Source: Opimibacter sp041746735
GTDB lineage: Bacteria; Bacteroidota; Bacteroidia; Chitinophagales; Saprospiraceae
Reading direction: 5' to 3'
Length of the DNA: 64,000 nucleotides
NCBI GenBank assembly: GCA_041746735.1
Contig: JBGTGP010000024.1
Span: 1 to 64,000, forward strand
Shown here: positions 16,957 through 26,035 of the stretch, one piece after another
Numbering within the stretch: the first letter of the stretch is position 1
Layout: each line of letters begins with the position of its first letter
Position numbers and translations under genes: made by a program
The notes under the pieces: generated by a model
What the model was told of the DNA's origin: nothing
The model's database searches: none
The model's input: only the letters and a program-made list of their open reading frames with translations

Positions 16957-19767
16957 GTGTTGTGTAATTCGTTTGGAACCACCATCCGTTTTACCTTACT
17001 GTTTTTTGGGATGACACTGATGCTCCACCAAGGCAATAGTCAGGTTATCCCTGCGTCACCTTGCACATGTGAGGATCCGATACCGATTGGCAAATCAGAG
17101 GAAGAAACCTTGATAAGTGAACTCCTCCATCCGCTCCAAACCAACGAATGTTACTTGGTGAAGGGTACATTGATTGTGGATCAAACTACATTATGGCAGG
17201 GTGTACGAATCATTATGGAAGAAGGTGGCGCTATTGTGGTACAACAGAGTGTCGAATTGGCAATCCGGTATTGCAATATCTCCGCATGTGATTATATGTG
17301 GCAGGGCATCATTTCGGAAGGAGCTGATGACGGGTACCTGTTTCTTCACTACTCCATGATTCAAACAGCTAATACCGGAGTAAAACTCAGATCCATGGCA
17401 GGCTTTGGTTGTTACTTTACGCATTTTGTCGACAATTATATCGGCATTGCAGTAGGTAGCCCTTTTGAGACCGAAGAACTGGGAAAAACCATGGCCAGAC
17501 ATGAAGTCTCAGGATGCAAGTTTTACACCCTTTCCGGTTTGCGTGACCCGTACCCTGGTCATCATTACTACCCGATCTGGCCCACTGCGCCGGCTACGAT
17601 ACCGTATGATCAGGGATATGCCGCGATCTACCTTTCGGGTATCAATGCTATGAATATTGGCCTCGTTGAGGCTGCTGGTTCCTTTAGAAATGAGGTATAC
17701 AATATGCGCAATGGGGTCATCATGCGTAACTCCACTGCTAATGTATATGGTACCGATTTCTATGATTTTGAAGGCGGCAGGCCACGCACAATTGCACATC
17801 CAGTATTGGACCTCAATCAGTATGCAATCCATTCCTTCAGGTCCGTTGGCCGAATAGTCAATAATACAATGGACAATGTATTTACTGGAGTACATGCGGA
17901 TGAATCCGGAAACTGGATCGTTACCAATCAAATCTCGATCTCAACCCCCAGCCCTTTCTCAACTCGGACACGTGGGATATCTGCTGTTCGGCTTCAATCC
18001 TTGTCCATCATGGAAAATGAGATTCATGAGGGGTTTAGTGGTATTGCCGTAACGGACGTTGCCAATAATTTCGTGATCAAATCGAATTCCTTGACGAGAT
18101 CTTATGATTTTCCCGCTAACATTGGTATTGATGTCCGAAATTTCAAGAATGCACATCCCGACTATAGCCTCATCCAGAATAATGATATCGAGATCACAGA
18201 TGGTAACGGCTCTTTTGGTTTGTACTTCAACAATGTGAATCAGATCAATGTCATCACAAATCCGATTTCATTTGTACTTGACCAAAGCCAAGATTTACAA
18301 AACAGTGGTTCAATCTGTGTGAATGCAAGCAACATGAATTTGCGATATAATACCATTGAGGCCGATGCGGGATACAATTATCCGAGTAATCTGGGAATTA
18401 GTCAATACTTCTCTTTCCTTAATAATTTGGTTTGCAATAGCATTGAGAATATGTACCAAAACATACATTTCATAGGGCCTAATATTGAAACACGATTGAA
18501 CTCCAACATCATTCATGATGGTTCTTTCGGCCTGTATCTGCTTAGCCCAATAACAATGGGAACGCAGCAACATCAGGGCAATCAGTGGACTGGCGATTAC
18601 GATGAGTATGGAGCTTATATCAGTGATGCATATGCTGAAGCTATCGAATCCGCATTAGGCTCTATGTTTATTATAGATTCGGGAGATGATGCAGACTTTC
18701 TTCCTCCGAGTATTGGACCAATCGCGATTGAAGAAGATTGGTTTATAGATACTGACGATCCTGGCCCGCAAATGCATGGATGTATTTCATCATTACCCGA
18801 TCCCAAAGCAGTAGCAGACTCTGTTGCCAAAGTGATTCGACATCCGGTGACTTTTACTGAGTTTAATGATCAGATGATCTGGCTGACGAAGGCAGATGTT
18901 TTTGAGATGATGTTGCACGACGATGATCTCTTTAGCCATACTGCATTAGATAGTTTTTTTGATGCCGAAGTCAATACGAACCTTGGCAAATTAGTGCAAT
19001 GGCAAGTCGATCTTGGGTTGCGTCACGGACTACAAAAAGAGGATAAGGAAGATGCGCTTGACCGTATGGAAATTCTTTCCAATACAATTGCGAGCATAGA
19101 TTCCTTGCTTTATCTCGATGATCCGGATAGCGTGGCATTACGCGCCCTACGGATTCTCAAAGCTGACACCCTCTCCAGCATTACGACAGACTGGCTGGAT
19201 CTCCTGACCGAGGAGCACTCAGAATCGTATGAGATGTATGAAGATATTGCCTATGCGCTCACCACCATCTCTCCCGCCAACAATATGGAAAGCGCTCTAC
19301 GAAAAACGCTATATCTACGGGCGCAATATTTGATGGGGGAGATTATCAGCCCCACAGACTCTCTTACCCTGTTGGAATATGCGGAATTATGTCCCTGGCT
19401 GGGCGGTAGGGCTATTGGATTGGCACAAGGACTTTACGCAAGCATTTCAGGCACTACCCTTGTGCCGATTCTGGACAACTGTCCCACTCCCGAGCCCTTC
19501 AGATATTCTGCACCGGTATATCAACGCGATATACAGCCACAATGGTCCGTTTTTCCGAATCCGACGAATGATCTCATTAACATTTCCGCTACCGAACCCA
19601 TCCTGGATGTCCGGTTATCAGACAGCACAATGAGATTGGTGGCTGCTGCAAACCCTGACGCTTACACCTGGACGATTCCAACCCGGACATATCCCGAGGG
19701 CATGTATATTCTCACCCTCCTATTTGACTCCGGTCCCGTCACTCACAAACTGATCATATCAAGATGA
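16957..19767 (+). CDS. Large exported right-handed beta-helix-like protein with T9SS sorting domain
   Basis: The frame is open from 16873 (TTG). I prefer the GTG at 16957 because it gives a compact signal peptide (FTLLFFGMTLMLHQGNSQ as core and end); the TTG at 16960 is an alternative. The mature part, about 900 residues, has many short repeats such as NNVFTGV, NEIHEGFSGIAV and NSNIIHDGSFGLYLL, typical of a parallel beta-helix. A helical, acidic segment follows around residues 640-850. The end (VFPNPTNDLINIS to HKLIISR) fits a T9SS type A sorting domain. It overlaps the next gene by ATGA. Function unknown; surface adhesin or polysaccharide-active protein are possibilities. Confidence 0.8.
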   Translation: MLCNSFGTTIRFTLLFFGMTLMLHQGNSQVIPASPCTCEDPIPIGKSEEETLISELLHPLQTNECYLVKGTLIVDQTTLWQGVRIIMEEGGAIVVQQSVELAIRYCNISACDYMWQGIISEGADDGYLFLHYSMIQTANTGVKLRSMAGFGCYFTHFVDNYIGIAVGSPFETEELGKTMARHEVSGCKFYTLSGLRDPYPGHHYYPIWPTAPATIPYDQGYAAIYLSGINAMNIGLVEAAGSFRNEVYNMRNGVIMRNSTANVYGTDFYDFEGGRPRTIAHPVLDLNQYAIHSFRSVGRIVNNTMDNVFTGVHADESGNWIVTNQISISTPSPFSTRTRGISAVRLQSLSIMENEIHEGFSGIAVTDVANNFVIKSNSLTRSYDFPANIGIDVRNFKNAHPDYSLIQNNDIEITDGNGSFGLYFNNVNQINVITNPISFVLDQSQDLQNSGSICVNASNMNLRYNTIEADAGYNYPSNLGISQYFSFLNNLVCNSIENMYQNIHFIGPNIETRLNSNIIHDGSFGLYLLSPITMGTQQHQGNQWTGDYDEYGAYISDAYAEAIESALGSMFIIDSGDDADFLPPSIGPIAIEEDWFIDTDDPGPQMHGCISSLPDPKAVADSVAKVIRHPVTFTEFNDQMIWLTKADVFEMMLHDDDLFSHTALDSFFDAEVNTNLGKLVQWQVDLGLRHGLQKEDKEDALDRMEILSNTIASIDSLLYLDDPDSVALRALRILKADTLSSITTDWLDLLTEEHSESYEMYEDIAYALTTISPANNMESALRKTLYLRAQYLMGEIISPTDSLTLLEYAELCPWLGGRAIGLAQGLYASISGTTLVPILDNCPTPEPFRYSAPVYQRDIQPQWSVFPNPTNDLINISATEPILDVRLSDSTMRLVAAANPDAYTWTIPTRTYPEGMYILTLLFDSGPVTHKLIISR

Positions 19768-21542
19768 TACGATTTTGTATAGCAATAGTATCGCTGTTCT
19801 TTCTGACTCCTGAAATCAGGAGTCAGAAAGAAGGCGATCAATGGATCATCGGGTATATTGGTTCAGCTTCACCATCTGGTCGTAACAGTATTCTGAAGCT
19901 TGATTTCTCAAACGATAAAGTGACTGTAAAAAGGATGCCATGGACCAATATGTGGATGAGAGAAACCTCTTCTATGATTTCGAACCGAAATGGGCAGATC
20001 CTCTTATGGTCCAATGGTATGCAGATTTTCGGTCGTGGAGGTATTAGTATTATTGATACCATTTCATTTGATGACAAAGGAATATACAGTTATTGGAATT
20101 GGTATAATGAACCGGATTTCCAAACCAATGGATTTCCAAGACGAGATGGGAGTATAATACTTCCAGTTCCAGGTATCGCTCACCGGTATAGCGTAGTGCA
20201 TCATACTTCTGAATATAATCCGAATACGTTGTTTCCCGTAACGCAATATTTAGAGACATGGCTTGAATTTGATCCACTCGACGAATCGTTCACTGTACTA
20301 TTTAAAGACAAACCAATAGATCCCCTAATTCGATATTATACGGGCCCTATTGCCGTGACACGACATGCAAATGGACGGGATTGGTGGCTTGTGATGTTTG
20401 AAGCTGATCAAGAACGTTATTTATCATTTATACTTGGATCAGAAGGGATTCATTTACATCATATAGGTGCTGTAGATGCAAAACTAAGAGCAAATTTCAG
20501 GCAGGCTGTTTTTTCAAGCCAGGGAGATATATTAATTCAATTGAATTATCATTACTTCGGAGGAATGCAGGATGTTTTTATTTTTTCATTTGACAGATGT
20601 ACAGGGAATATTGAAAAAAGGTTGACATTTGAAACGGAAGCAGGTTTATTTTCCGGTGCTGAAATCTCCCCCTCCGGCCAGTATCTATATGTGAGTATAC
20701 CTAATGTACTTTTTCAATGGGACCTGTGGGCAGAAGACATCCCTTCTACCAAAACTGTAGTTGATACCTTTGATGGCTTTGTACAGCCCGGCTGGGTCAG
20801 CATGCGCTTTGGGGAAATGATCACAGCTCCGGACGGCCGGATCTATGTAATCCCGCCCGCCGCCAGTAGCGGATATATGCATGTCATCAATCGGCCTGAC
20901 CTCCCTGCCGCCGAAAGCCGCTTTATCCAGCATGAGATCAATCTGACCGCCTACAATGGACGATCTGTACCCAATATCCCCAACTTCCGCCTCGGCCCCT
21001 TAGACGGCAGCCCCTGCGATACCCTCGGCCTCAACAATCTCCCCGTCGCCCGCTGGCGCTACGAAGAGGATATCCCCGGCTGGTGGTACACCATCCGCTT
21101 TACAGACCTGTCCTATTTCGATCCCCATACCTGGCACTGGGACTTCGACAACGGATATACCAGCAGCGAGCCCAGCCCCGTCCATACCTTCGAGCCCGGT
21201 CTCTACCACGTCTGCCTCACCGTCAGCAACGACTACGCTACCGACAGCATGTGCCGATGGGTCAATATCCTCACCACCAGCCTCAAGGAAGAACAAGACC
21301 GACTGCCCGATCTATCCATCTCCCCCAATCCATTCACCAACGACCTGATGATCAGATCCCGCTCCGGTTCGATCCGTCCCGCCCATGTCACTCTGTATGA
21401 TCTGCACGGACGCGCTGTATTCCGGGAGCAAGTCCCCATCCCCCTCTCGATCAGTATGCCCTCCCTTTTACCCGGGATGTACCTGTGCGTAATCCGGGAG
21501 CAGGATGGAGCGGTACATAGTGAGAGGGTAGTTAAAAAGTGA
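19764..21542 (+). CDS. Exported protein with PKD domain and T9SS sorting domain
   Basis: This 592-residue protein has a signal peptide ending near IRSQ (residue 20). Residues about 25-400 look like a beta-propeller-type repeat region (e.g. AEISPSGQYLYVS, MITAPDGRIYVIP). A PKD domain follows at about 430-500, with FTDLSYFDPHTWHWDFDNG then HTFEPGLYHV. The T9SS type A sorting domain begins with LSISPNPFTNDLMI and ends SERVVKK. The ATG overlaps the stop of the beta-helix gene by 4 bp, so both are co-expressed and probably co-exported. Base composition changes sharply inside the gene (see findings). Confidence 0.85.
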   Translation: MIRFCIAIVSLFFLTPEIRSQKEGDQWIIGYIGSASPSGRNSILKLDFSNDKVTVKRMPWTNMWMRETSSMISNRNGQILLWSNGMQIFGRGGISIIDTISFDDKGIYSYWNWYNEPDFQTNGFPRRDGSIILPVPGIAHRYSVVHHTSEYNPNTLFPVTQYLETWLEFDPLDESFTVLFKDKPIDPLIRYYTGPIAVTRHANGRDWWLVMFEADQERYLSFILGSEGIHLHHIGAVDAKLRANFRQAVFSSQGDILIQLNYHYFGGMQDVFIFSFDRCTGNIEKRLTFETEAGLFSGAEISPSGQYLYVSIPNVLFQWDLWAEDIPSTKTVVDTFDGFVQPGWVSMRFGEMITAPDGRIYVIPPAASSGYMHVINRPDLPAAESRFIQHEINLTAYNGRSVPNIPNFRLGPLDGSPCDTLGLNNLPVARWRYEEDIPGWWYTIRFTDLSYFDPHTWHWDFDNGYTSSEPSPVHTFEPGLYHVCLTVSNDYATDSMCRWVNILTTSLKEEQDRLPDLSISPNPFTNDLMIRSRSGSIRPAHVTLYDLHGRAVFREQVPIPLSISMPSLLPGMYLCVIREQDGAVHSERVVKK

Positions 21543-21664
21543 GGTGAGGAGGTGAGGGGCTTAGGAGATTAGAGGCTTAGGAGGTTAGGGAGTTTATAAG
21601 GTTTATGAAGGTTATTGAGGTTGAATAGGTGTTTAGGGGTCAATGTTTAGGGTTTATGTACGCT

Positions 21665-21760
21665 CTTGCGCGTACTGCGCGCAAGTGGGGTAAAAGGTCT
21701 TGTGCTGGGGCACAAGTGGGGTAAAAGGTCTTGTGCTGGGGCACAAGTTGGGTAAAGGAT
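21665..21760 (+). repeat. Three tandem hairpins; 31-bp direct repeat
   Basis: CTTGCGCG pairs with CGCGCAAG (21665-21685). CTTGTGC pairs with GCACAAG at 21699-21716 and again at 21730-21747. The last two are inside a 31-bp direct repeat starting at 21682 and 21713, with a partial third copy at 21744. They may serve as a bidirectional transcription stop. Confidence 0.8.
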
Positions 21761-21832
21761 GAAGGGTAAAGGGTAAAGCCATAGTCGAAGGGAGTAAACG
21801 TATGGTCAGGTCACGACCTGACTACCCTAACC

Positions 21833-21880
21833 TCCTAATCTCCTAAGCTCCTAAGCTCCTAAGCTCCTAAGCTCCTAAGC
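21833..21880 (-). repeat. TCCTAAGC octamer array
   Basis: One degenerate and five perfect copies of TCCTAAGC (21841-21880) are present. This is the reverse complement of the octamer array at 15555 and of the related units at about 21550-21590. Confidence 0.9.
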
Positions 21881-21955
21881 GGGAGTATTCAATAAAGTGT
21901 GTCAGGCCGCCAAGCTCAACGCCCTGAGACCGAGGCCGTAGGAGACCAACTCTCA

Positions 21956-24790
21956 TTAACTCTCACCTTTTCTATCTGCCTCCATCAACCCAACCGTCAT
22001 TTGTCGCACCTTCGGATGCGGGTCTTCCGAGGCTTGTTCTATCAAAGCATGAAATAGAGAAGGAGAAGGATGGCTCGCTATCACCTGTAATGCGGCTATC
22101 TTGAGTTGCTCATTGACACCGGTCAGAAGGGCTGAAAGACTTTCTGTTTCGGAAGGTAAAACCATACCCAGTCGATTCAGTGTCTCCGCTGTAGGATTGT
22201 CTAGCATGATCGTCTCCAGTATCGGCATTACCATTTTTCTTAGCCCGGGATCCAGAATATTGTCCAACAATTCAATTGTATTCACACGGACCTGAGGCTC
22301 CTGATGCCGGATATCCCTGAGCGGCGGTAAGGTGACCTGAGCGGGATAATTGAGGGCGATAATCCGAAACATCCGGTCGAGTATCCGGTCCAGTCGCTGA
22401 CGCAACAGATGCACCAGGTCCTCGCCGGCAGCATGCACCGGCTCAGCATCTGGTGCAGACCAATATTGTTCCGCTGCCTTGATTTGCCCAAGCGTGGCTT
22501 TGTACAAATCCACTTCTTCCTTCAGCATTCCAAGGATGTGCCGACCGGAGATTTTCAGATGCGGATATTTTTGCTTGAGTGACTGCAATGTTTTGAGAAC
22601 CTCTTGCTTTACCTTTTGCTCTTGTCGTTGTTCGAGTTCGATCAGGAACGCTATAGCCTGAGGCGCATCCATCATTTCGGCCACCCCCGGCAGTTGAATC
22701 AGGATGTCATGTGACAAATCTTTTTCCCGGCTAATGCGGCTCAATAGCGGTAGCAATACGGACGGCTCATACTTCGCCAGCGCTTTTCTGGCCGTACCTC
22801 TGGTATTCTTGTCGGGAAGAAAGCCAATCAGACTTTTGACAAAATACAAGTCCTCAGTACTGCCGGCGGCCAGTATGGCCTGTTGCACCACCTCCTCTTT
22901 TGCATCATGCATATAGGTTGTCAGCAATGGATAACACGAGACTATACGACCGTAACCAACAGCTCTGAGCACCACCCACTTCTTCGCATATTCTTCTTCA
23001 CCATCCGTTTGGACTCCCGCCTCCTGGTCCCATGCCAGGATACGCCGTTCCAGTTGAAATAAACGCTGCATGACCTGGTTATCACGCGCCTCCGTGGCGA
23101 GTCCCACCAGAGCCGCGCCACTGATAGCCGGATCAGGGTCATCCAAATGTCGTTCAATAAACGGCACACCATCCTTTCGTGAATGTTTGAGCAAACAGGA
23201 AAATGCCCTCGAACGAACCTCTGCATCCGGATCACGCAACAGCGGGTGGATACGCTCGGATAGCCTACGATCCGTGTGATAATATAAACAGCGCAACGCG
23301 CCCTGCCGCACCTTGGAGGATTCATGCTGCAGCAACGGAATCACATCCTGCATCAGGGGAATATGCCGACTTTCTTCTATGCGGGCCAGGAGAAACAAAA
23401 TTTGAGGCTCCGTCCCGGTTTGCAGGGTACGACGAATACCTTCGGCCACAGAGGTATCGGACAGTTGAAGTGGCCTTTTTTTGTGCACAGATCGCGGGAT
23501 CCCAAGTTTGTCCTGAAAGGAGAGCGCATATTCTCTTCGGGCTCTTACAGCAAAATACAACCACACCCCGATGAGACACATGATCATGATAGCCACTGCA
23601 CGGACAGAGAGATCAAATCCATTGATCAGAAAGATCAGAAGTATGCCACCGATCCCAGTGGCCGTCGTATCGACAAAGACATCTATGACGGTTTTGACCT
23701 GACTTTTGATTCGTTGAGGGATAGGCAGAATCAGGAGTTCCGTAGCGGCTTTATTGATGGATTGTTTGAGTGAAATGTCAAATAATTTGAGGGCCGTACC
23801 CGTCCACAGTATCGGGGCATACAATACAGCAGAAGCTCCGGCAAACAAAGCACCGGGAAGTACAAAAAGACTTCGTCCCACACCCAGAAAACCGACGACT
23901 CTGCGGGTGATCAGCAGTTGGATGCCAAGGGACACTACATTGGAGGTAGAAAACCAAAAACCGAAAAAAGCTGTAAGCCGATCAGGATCTTCTATCCGGG
24001 CTGATGCAATGGCGCTAAACTGGTATTCAACCAGTTTGGCGACAACGACACTGATCCCCATGATCAGGGCCAGATAGGTCAGATGCTTGGAATGCATAAG
24101 TAAACGGAACGGAAACTCCTGAGGGGGAACAGCTGCACCAGGTTGGGTTTTACGTTGCACTTCGGGTACATAGGTGTGCCAGATGGAATGATTCACTTTC
24201 ATACTGATCAGCAACAGGCCTGCTGCCACAAACAACATGTTTTCGCTGTCGAGCAGGGGCGCCAGCAAAGAGGTCATGTATCCACCACTGATCCCACCGG
24301 CAATAGCGCCTGCTCCGATAAACCCAAACAGCCGTTTTGCTTCAAGTGAATTGAAGACCAGGTTGCCCATAAGCCAGAACTGCGAGGTGGTGATCAACCC
24401 AAAGAGAGCCACCCCGATATAGAACACATAGCTCATCCAGTTAGGAAACAGGTCGAGACGCATCAAGACAGCAAAAGTGAAGAGGCTGAAGATGGAGAGG
24501 AGGTATGTGCTGCCCATGACAGACCCCAGGGCTTTCCGGTTCAGAATTCCTGAATACACCGTAGAAACCCCAAGTGCCGTCAGGGCTACAAGGAGAAACA
24601 CAAGTGGTAATCGCTCAATACCGACTCTGGAAAGGAACTGGGCATTGGCCACAGGCTTGATGATCCAGAGGCATTGGATAAGGAGGAATACGTTGAGTTG
24701 CATCAGCCATACCCGTCTGAATTCACCTACGCGAATATCAAACGTCCGAAGGAACGTTTCTTTCCATTTGGCCAGAAGTGATCCCAACAT
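21956..24790 (-). CDS. NTP/NDP translocase-like membrane protein fused to HEAT repeats
   Basis: This 944-residue protein has about 430 N-terminal residues forming some 12 hydrophobic segments and resembling the ATP/ADP (Npt1/Npt2, TLC) carrier family: IKPVANAQFLSR near 45, FWLMGNLVFNSLEAKRLFGFIGAG near 150 and ATELLILPIPQRIKSQVK near 345. Residues about 450-940 are HEAT-like helical repeats, e.g. LLQHESSKVRQGALRCL, LLRDPDAEVRSRAFSCL and EDPHPKVRQMTVGLM. Fusions of this kind occur in free-living Bacteroidota and differ from the parasite energy-stealing transporters, so the substrate is uncertain. It lies 14 bp after a class A-like hydrolase gene, so they share a transcript. Confidence 0.88.
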   Translation of the reverse strand: MLGSLLAKWKETFLRTFDIRVGEFRRVWLMQLNVFLLIQCLWIIKPVANAQFLSRVGIERLPLVFLLVALTALGVSTVYSGILNRKALGSVMGSTYLLSIFSLFTFAVLMRLDLFPNWMSYVFYIGVALFGLITTSQFWLMGNLVFNSLEAKRLFGFIGAGAIAGGISGGYMTSLLAPLLDSENMLFVAAGLLLISMKVNHSIWHTYVPEVQRKTQPGAAVPPQEFPFRLLMHSKHLTYLALIMGISVVVAKLVEYQFSAIASARIEDPDRLTAFFGFWFSTSNVVSLGIQLLITRRVVGFLGVGRSLFVLPGALFAGASAVLYAPILWTGTALKLFDISLKQSINKAATELLILPIPQRIKSQVKTVIDVFVDTTATGIGGILLIFLINGFDLSVRAVAIMIMCLIGVWLYFAVRARREYALSFQDKLGIPRSVHKKRPLQLSDTSVAEGIRRTLQTGTEPQILFLLARIEESRHIPLMQDVIPLLQHESSKVRQGALRCLYYHTDRRLSERIHPLLRDPDAEVRSRAFSCLLKHSRKDGVPFIERHLDDPDPAISGAALVGLATEARDNQVMQRLFQLERRILAWDQEAGVQTDGEEEYAKKWVVLRAVGYGRIVSCYPLLTTYMHDAKEEVVQQAILAAGSTEDLYFVKSLIGFLPDKNTRGTARKALAKYEPSVLLPLLSRISREKDLSHDILIQLPGVAEMMDAPQAIAFLIELEQRQEQKVKQEVLKTLQSLKQKYPHLKISGRHILGMLKEEVDLYKATLGQIKAAEQYWSAPDAEPVHAAGEDLVHLLRQRLDRILDRMFRIIALNYPAQVTLPPLRDIRHQEPQVRVNTIELLDNILDPGLRKMVMPILETIMLDNPTAETLNRLGMVLPSETESLSALLTGVNEQLKIAALQVIASHPSPSLFHALIEQASEDPHPKVRQMTVGLMEADRKGES

Positions 24791-24804
24791 AGTTGGACGC
24801 TAAT

Positions 24805-25779
24805 CTAAGCTTTTGGAACCAGCAGATTGTCGATTTTGAGCATCAGCTCGCGCAGGATGGTTTCGCCCTTGCTGTCATCGGCAAGTGCGACCACGATGTA
24901 GCGTCTGGTTTTGTCCCATACGAGGGCAGAGTCCGCATGCCAGGTCTCCCAGGTGCCAGATTTACGATACACCTTAGCGGCGGGTGCTACACGGTCGAGC
25001 ACGGATACAAATTTGTGATGAAGCTGGGGGTCAACCAGCATGGCGAGCATATTCCGGCTCCGGTCTTCACTGACCAACTGACCAAAAGCCAGCATATAGT
25101 AGAATTTGGCTACTTGCATGACCGATGCGGCATGGCTCAGATTTTTAATGGGGTCGCCTACACGGACTCCGCTTTTGCCATAGGGTTTGCCGACCCAGAG
25201 ACCGCCACCTTGTTTTTTGTCGTATAAATTGTAACAGGGATCTTGCAATACAGAGGCGATATGGTCAACTCCGACGCGATCAAACATCCGAGTTGCAGCG
25301 GCATTGCTGCTTTTCGCGATCATCATCCGCATATCCTGTTTGACCTCAGGGGTTTCTTTAATCATACCACAGTCAATAGCATCCTCCGAAGCAAGCAGAA
25401 TCGCGATTTTGGGAAGGCTTGCGGCATACATCATGTGATCACCATTGACAGCCGCGAAACGCGACTGCATCGGATCAAACATATCCACTATACCGATGCT
25501 GAGCATTTTGTTTTTGGAAAGACCTGCCCAAAGCTTGTCTGATTGAATGATCGCGTCAAGTTGATCCTGTAAAGCCTCATCATGGAGGTCCTCCAAGGGT
25601 TGTATATGATCATGGGGAACGTCCAGCGGCAATGTCGTAAGAGAAGTGGGTCCTGCAAGTACCGGATTCGTATCCGAAAGGACGGGATCGGTCATTCGCC
25701 AGGAAGAGAGGGCAAAGAAAAGGACGAAGAGCAATGTGGTTAAAGAAAACAGAATGGGAAGAGCAGTCAGTCTTTTCAT
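24805..25779 (-). CDS. Class A beta-lactamase-like serine hydrolase
   Basis: This 324-residue protein has one N-terminal hydrophobic segment (about 7-27), so it is exported or membrane-anchored. Catalytic motifs of the serine beta-lactamase fold are SLPK (Ser121, Lys124), SSN (157-159) and KSG (273-275). There is no evident class A omega-loop Glu motif that I can place with confidence, so I call it beta-lactamase-like rather than a lactamase. It is the first gene of a two-gene unit with the HEAT-fused translocase. A cell-envelope role linked to that transporter is inferred from order only. Confidence 0.85.
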   Translation of the reverse strand: MKRLTALPILFSLTTLLFVLFFALSSWRMTDPVLSDTNPVLAGPTSLTTLPLDVPHDHIQPLEDLHDEALQDQLDAIIQSDKLWAGLSKNKMLSIGIVDMFDPMQSRFAAVNGDHMMYAASLPKIAILLASEDAIDCGMIKETPEVKQDMRMMIAKSSNAAATRMFDRVGVDHIASVLQDPCYNLYDKKQGGGLWVGKPYGKSGVRVGDPIKNLSHAASVMQVAKFYYMLAFGQLVSEDRSRNMLAMLVDPQLHHKFVSVLDRVAPAAKVYRKSGTWETWHADSALVWDKTRRYIVVALADDSKGETILRELMLKIDNLLVPKA

Positions 25780-26007
25780 ACGGTGAAGTCTTATTTTACA
25801 AGATTAACGCAAATGTTATCAGAATTACTACCCGGTCACCTCTCTTTGAACCGTATTAACAACTCATGTGTGAATTTGCTAAAGATATAACCTTTTTCTA
25901 ATGGTATACCCTCAGTTTCTTGTGAACTCAAAAAAAAGATTTATTGCCATGGACGTCTAAATAATGTGAAATTCCAGTATGGGCATGTATATCGACTGAA
26001 ATTGAGT

Positions 26008-26015
26008 TAGTTTTG
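26008..26015 (+). promoter_or_regulatory. Bacteroidota -7 box TAGTTTTG
   Basis: This is an exact TAnnTTTG match 20 bp before the ATG at 26036. No clear -33 TTG was seen. Confidence 0.55.
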
Positions 26016-26035
26016 GTATGTAAATTTCTAACGTT

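Larger units (their letters stand above)
21543..21955. other. Convergent intergenic region with hairpin array
   Basis: The gap lies between the plus-strand PKD gene and the minus-strand translocase gene. It contains octamer repeats at both ends in inverted orientation, three tandem hairpins in the middle, and an 8-bp-stem palindrome at 21805-21822 (GTCAGGTC / GACCTGAC). No gene was seen. Confidence 0.6.

Noticed and set aside
14256..25779. Beta-lactam resistance genes
   Set aside because: Both hydrolases (14256-15509 and 24805-25779) have SxxK, SxN and KSG motifs but unusual lengths and gene partners, so a resistance function cannot be claimed.
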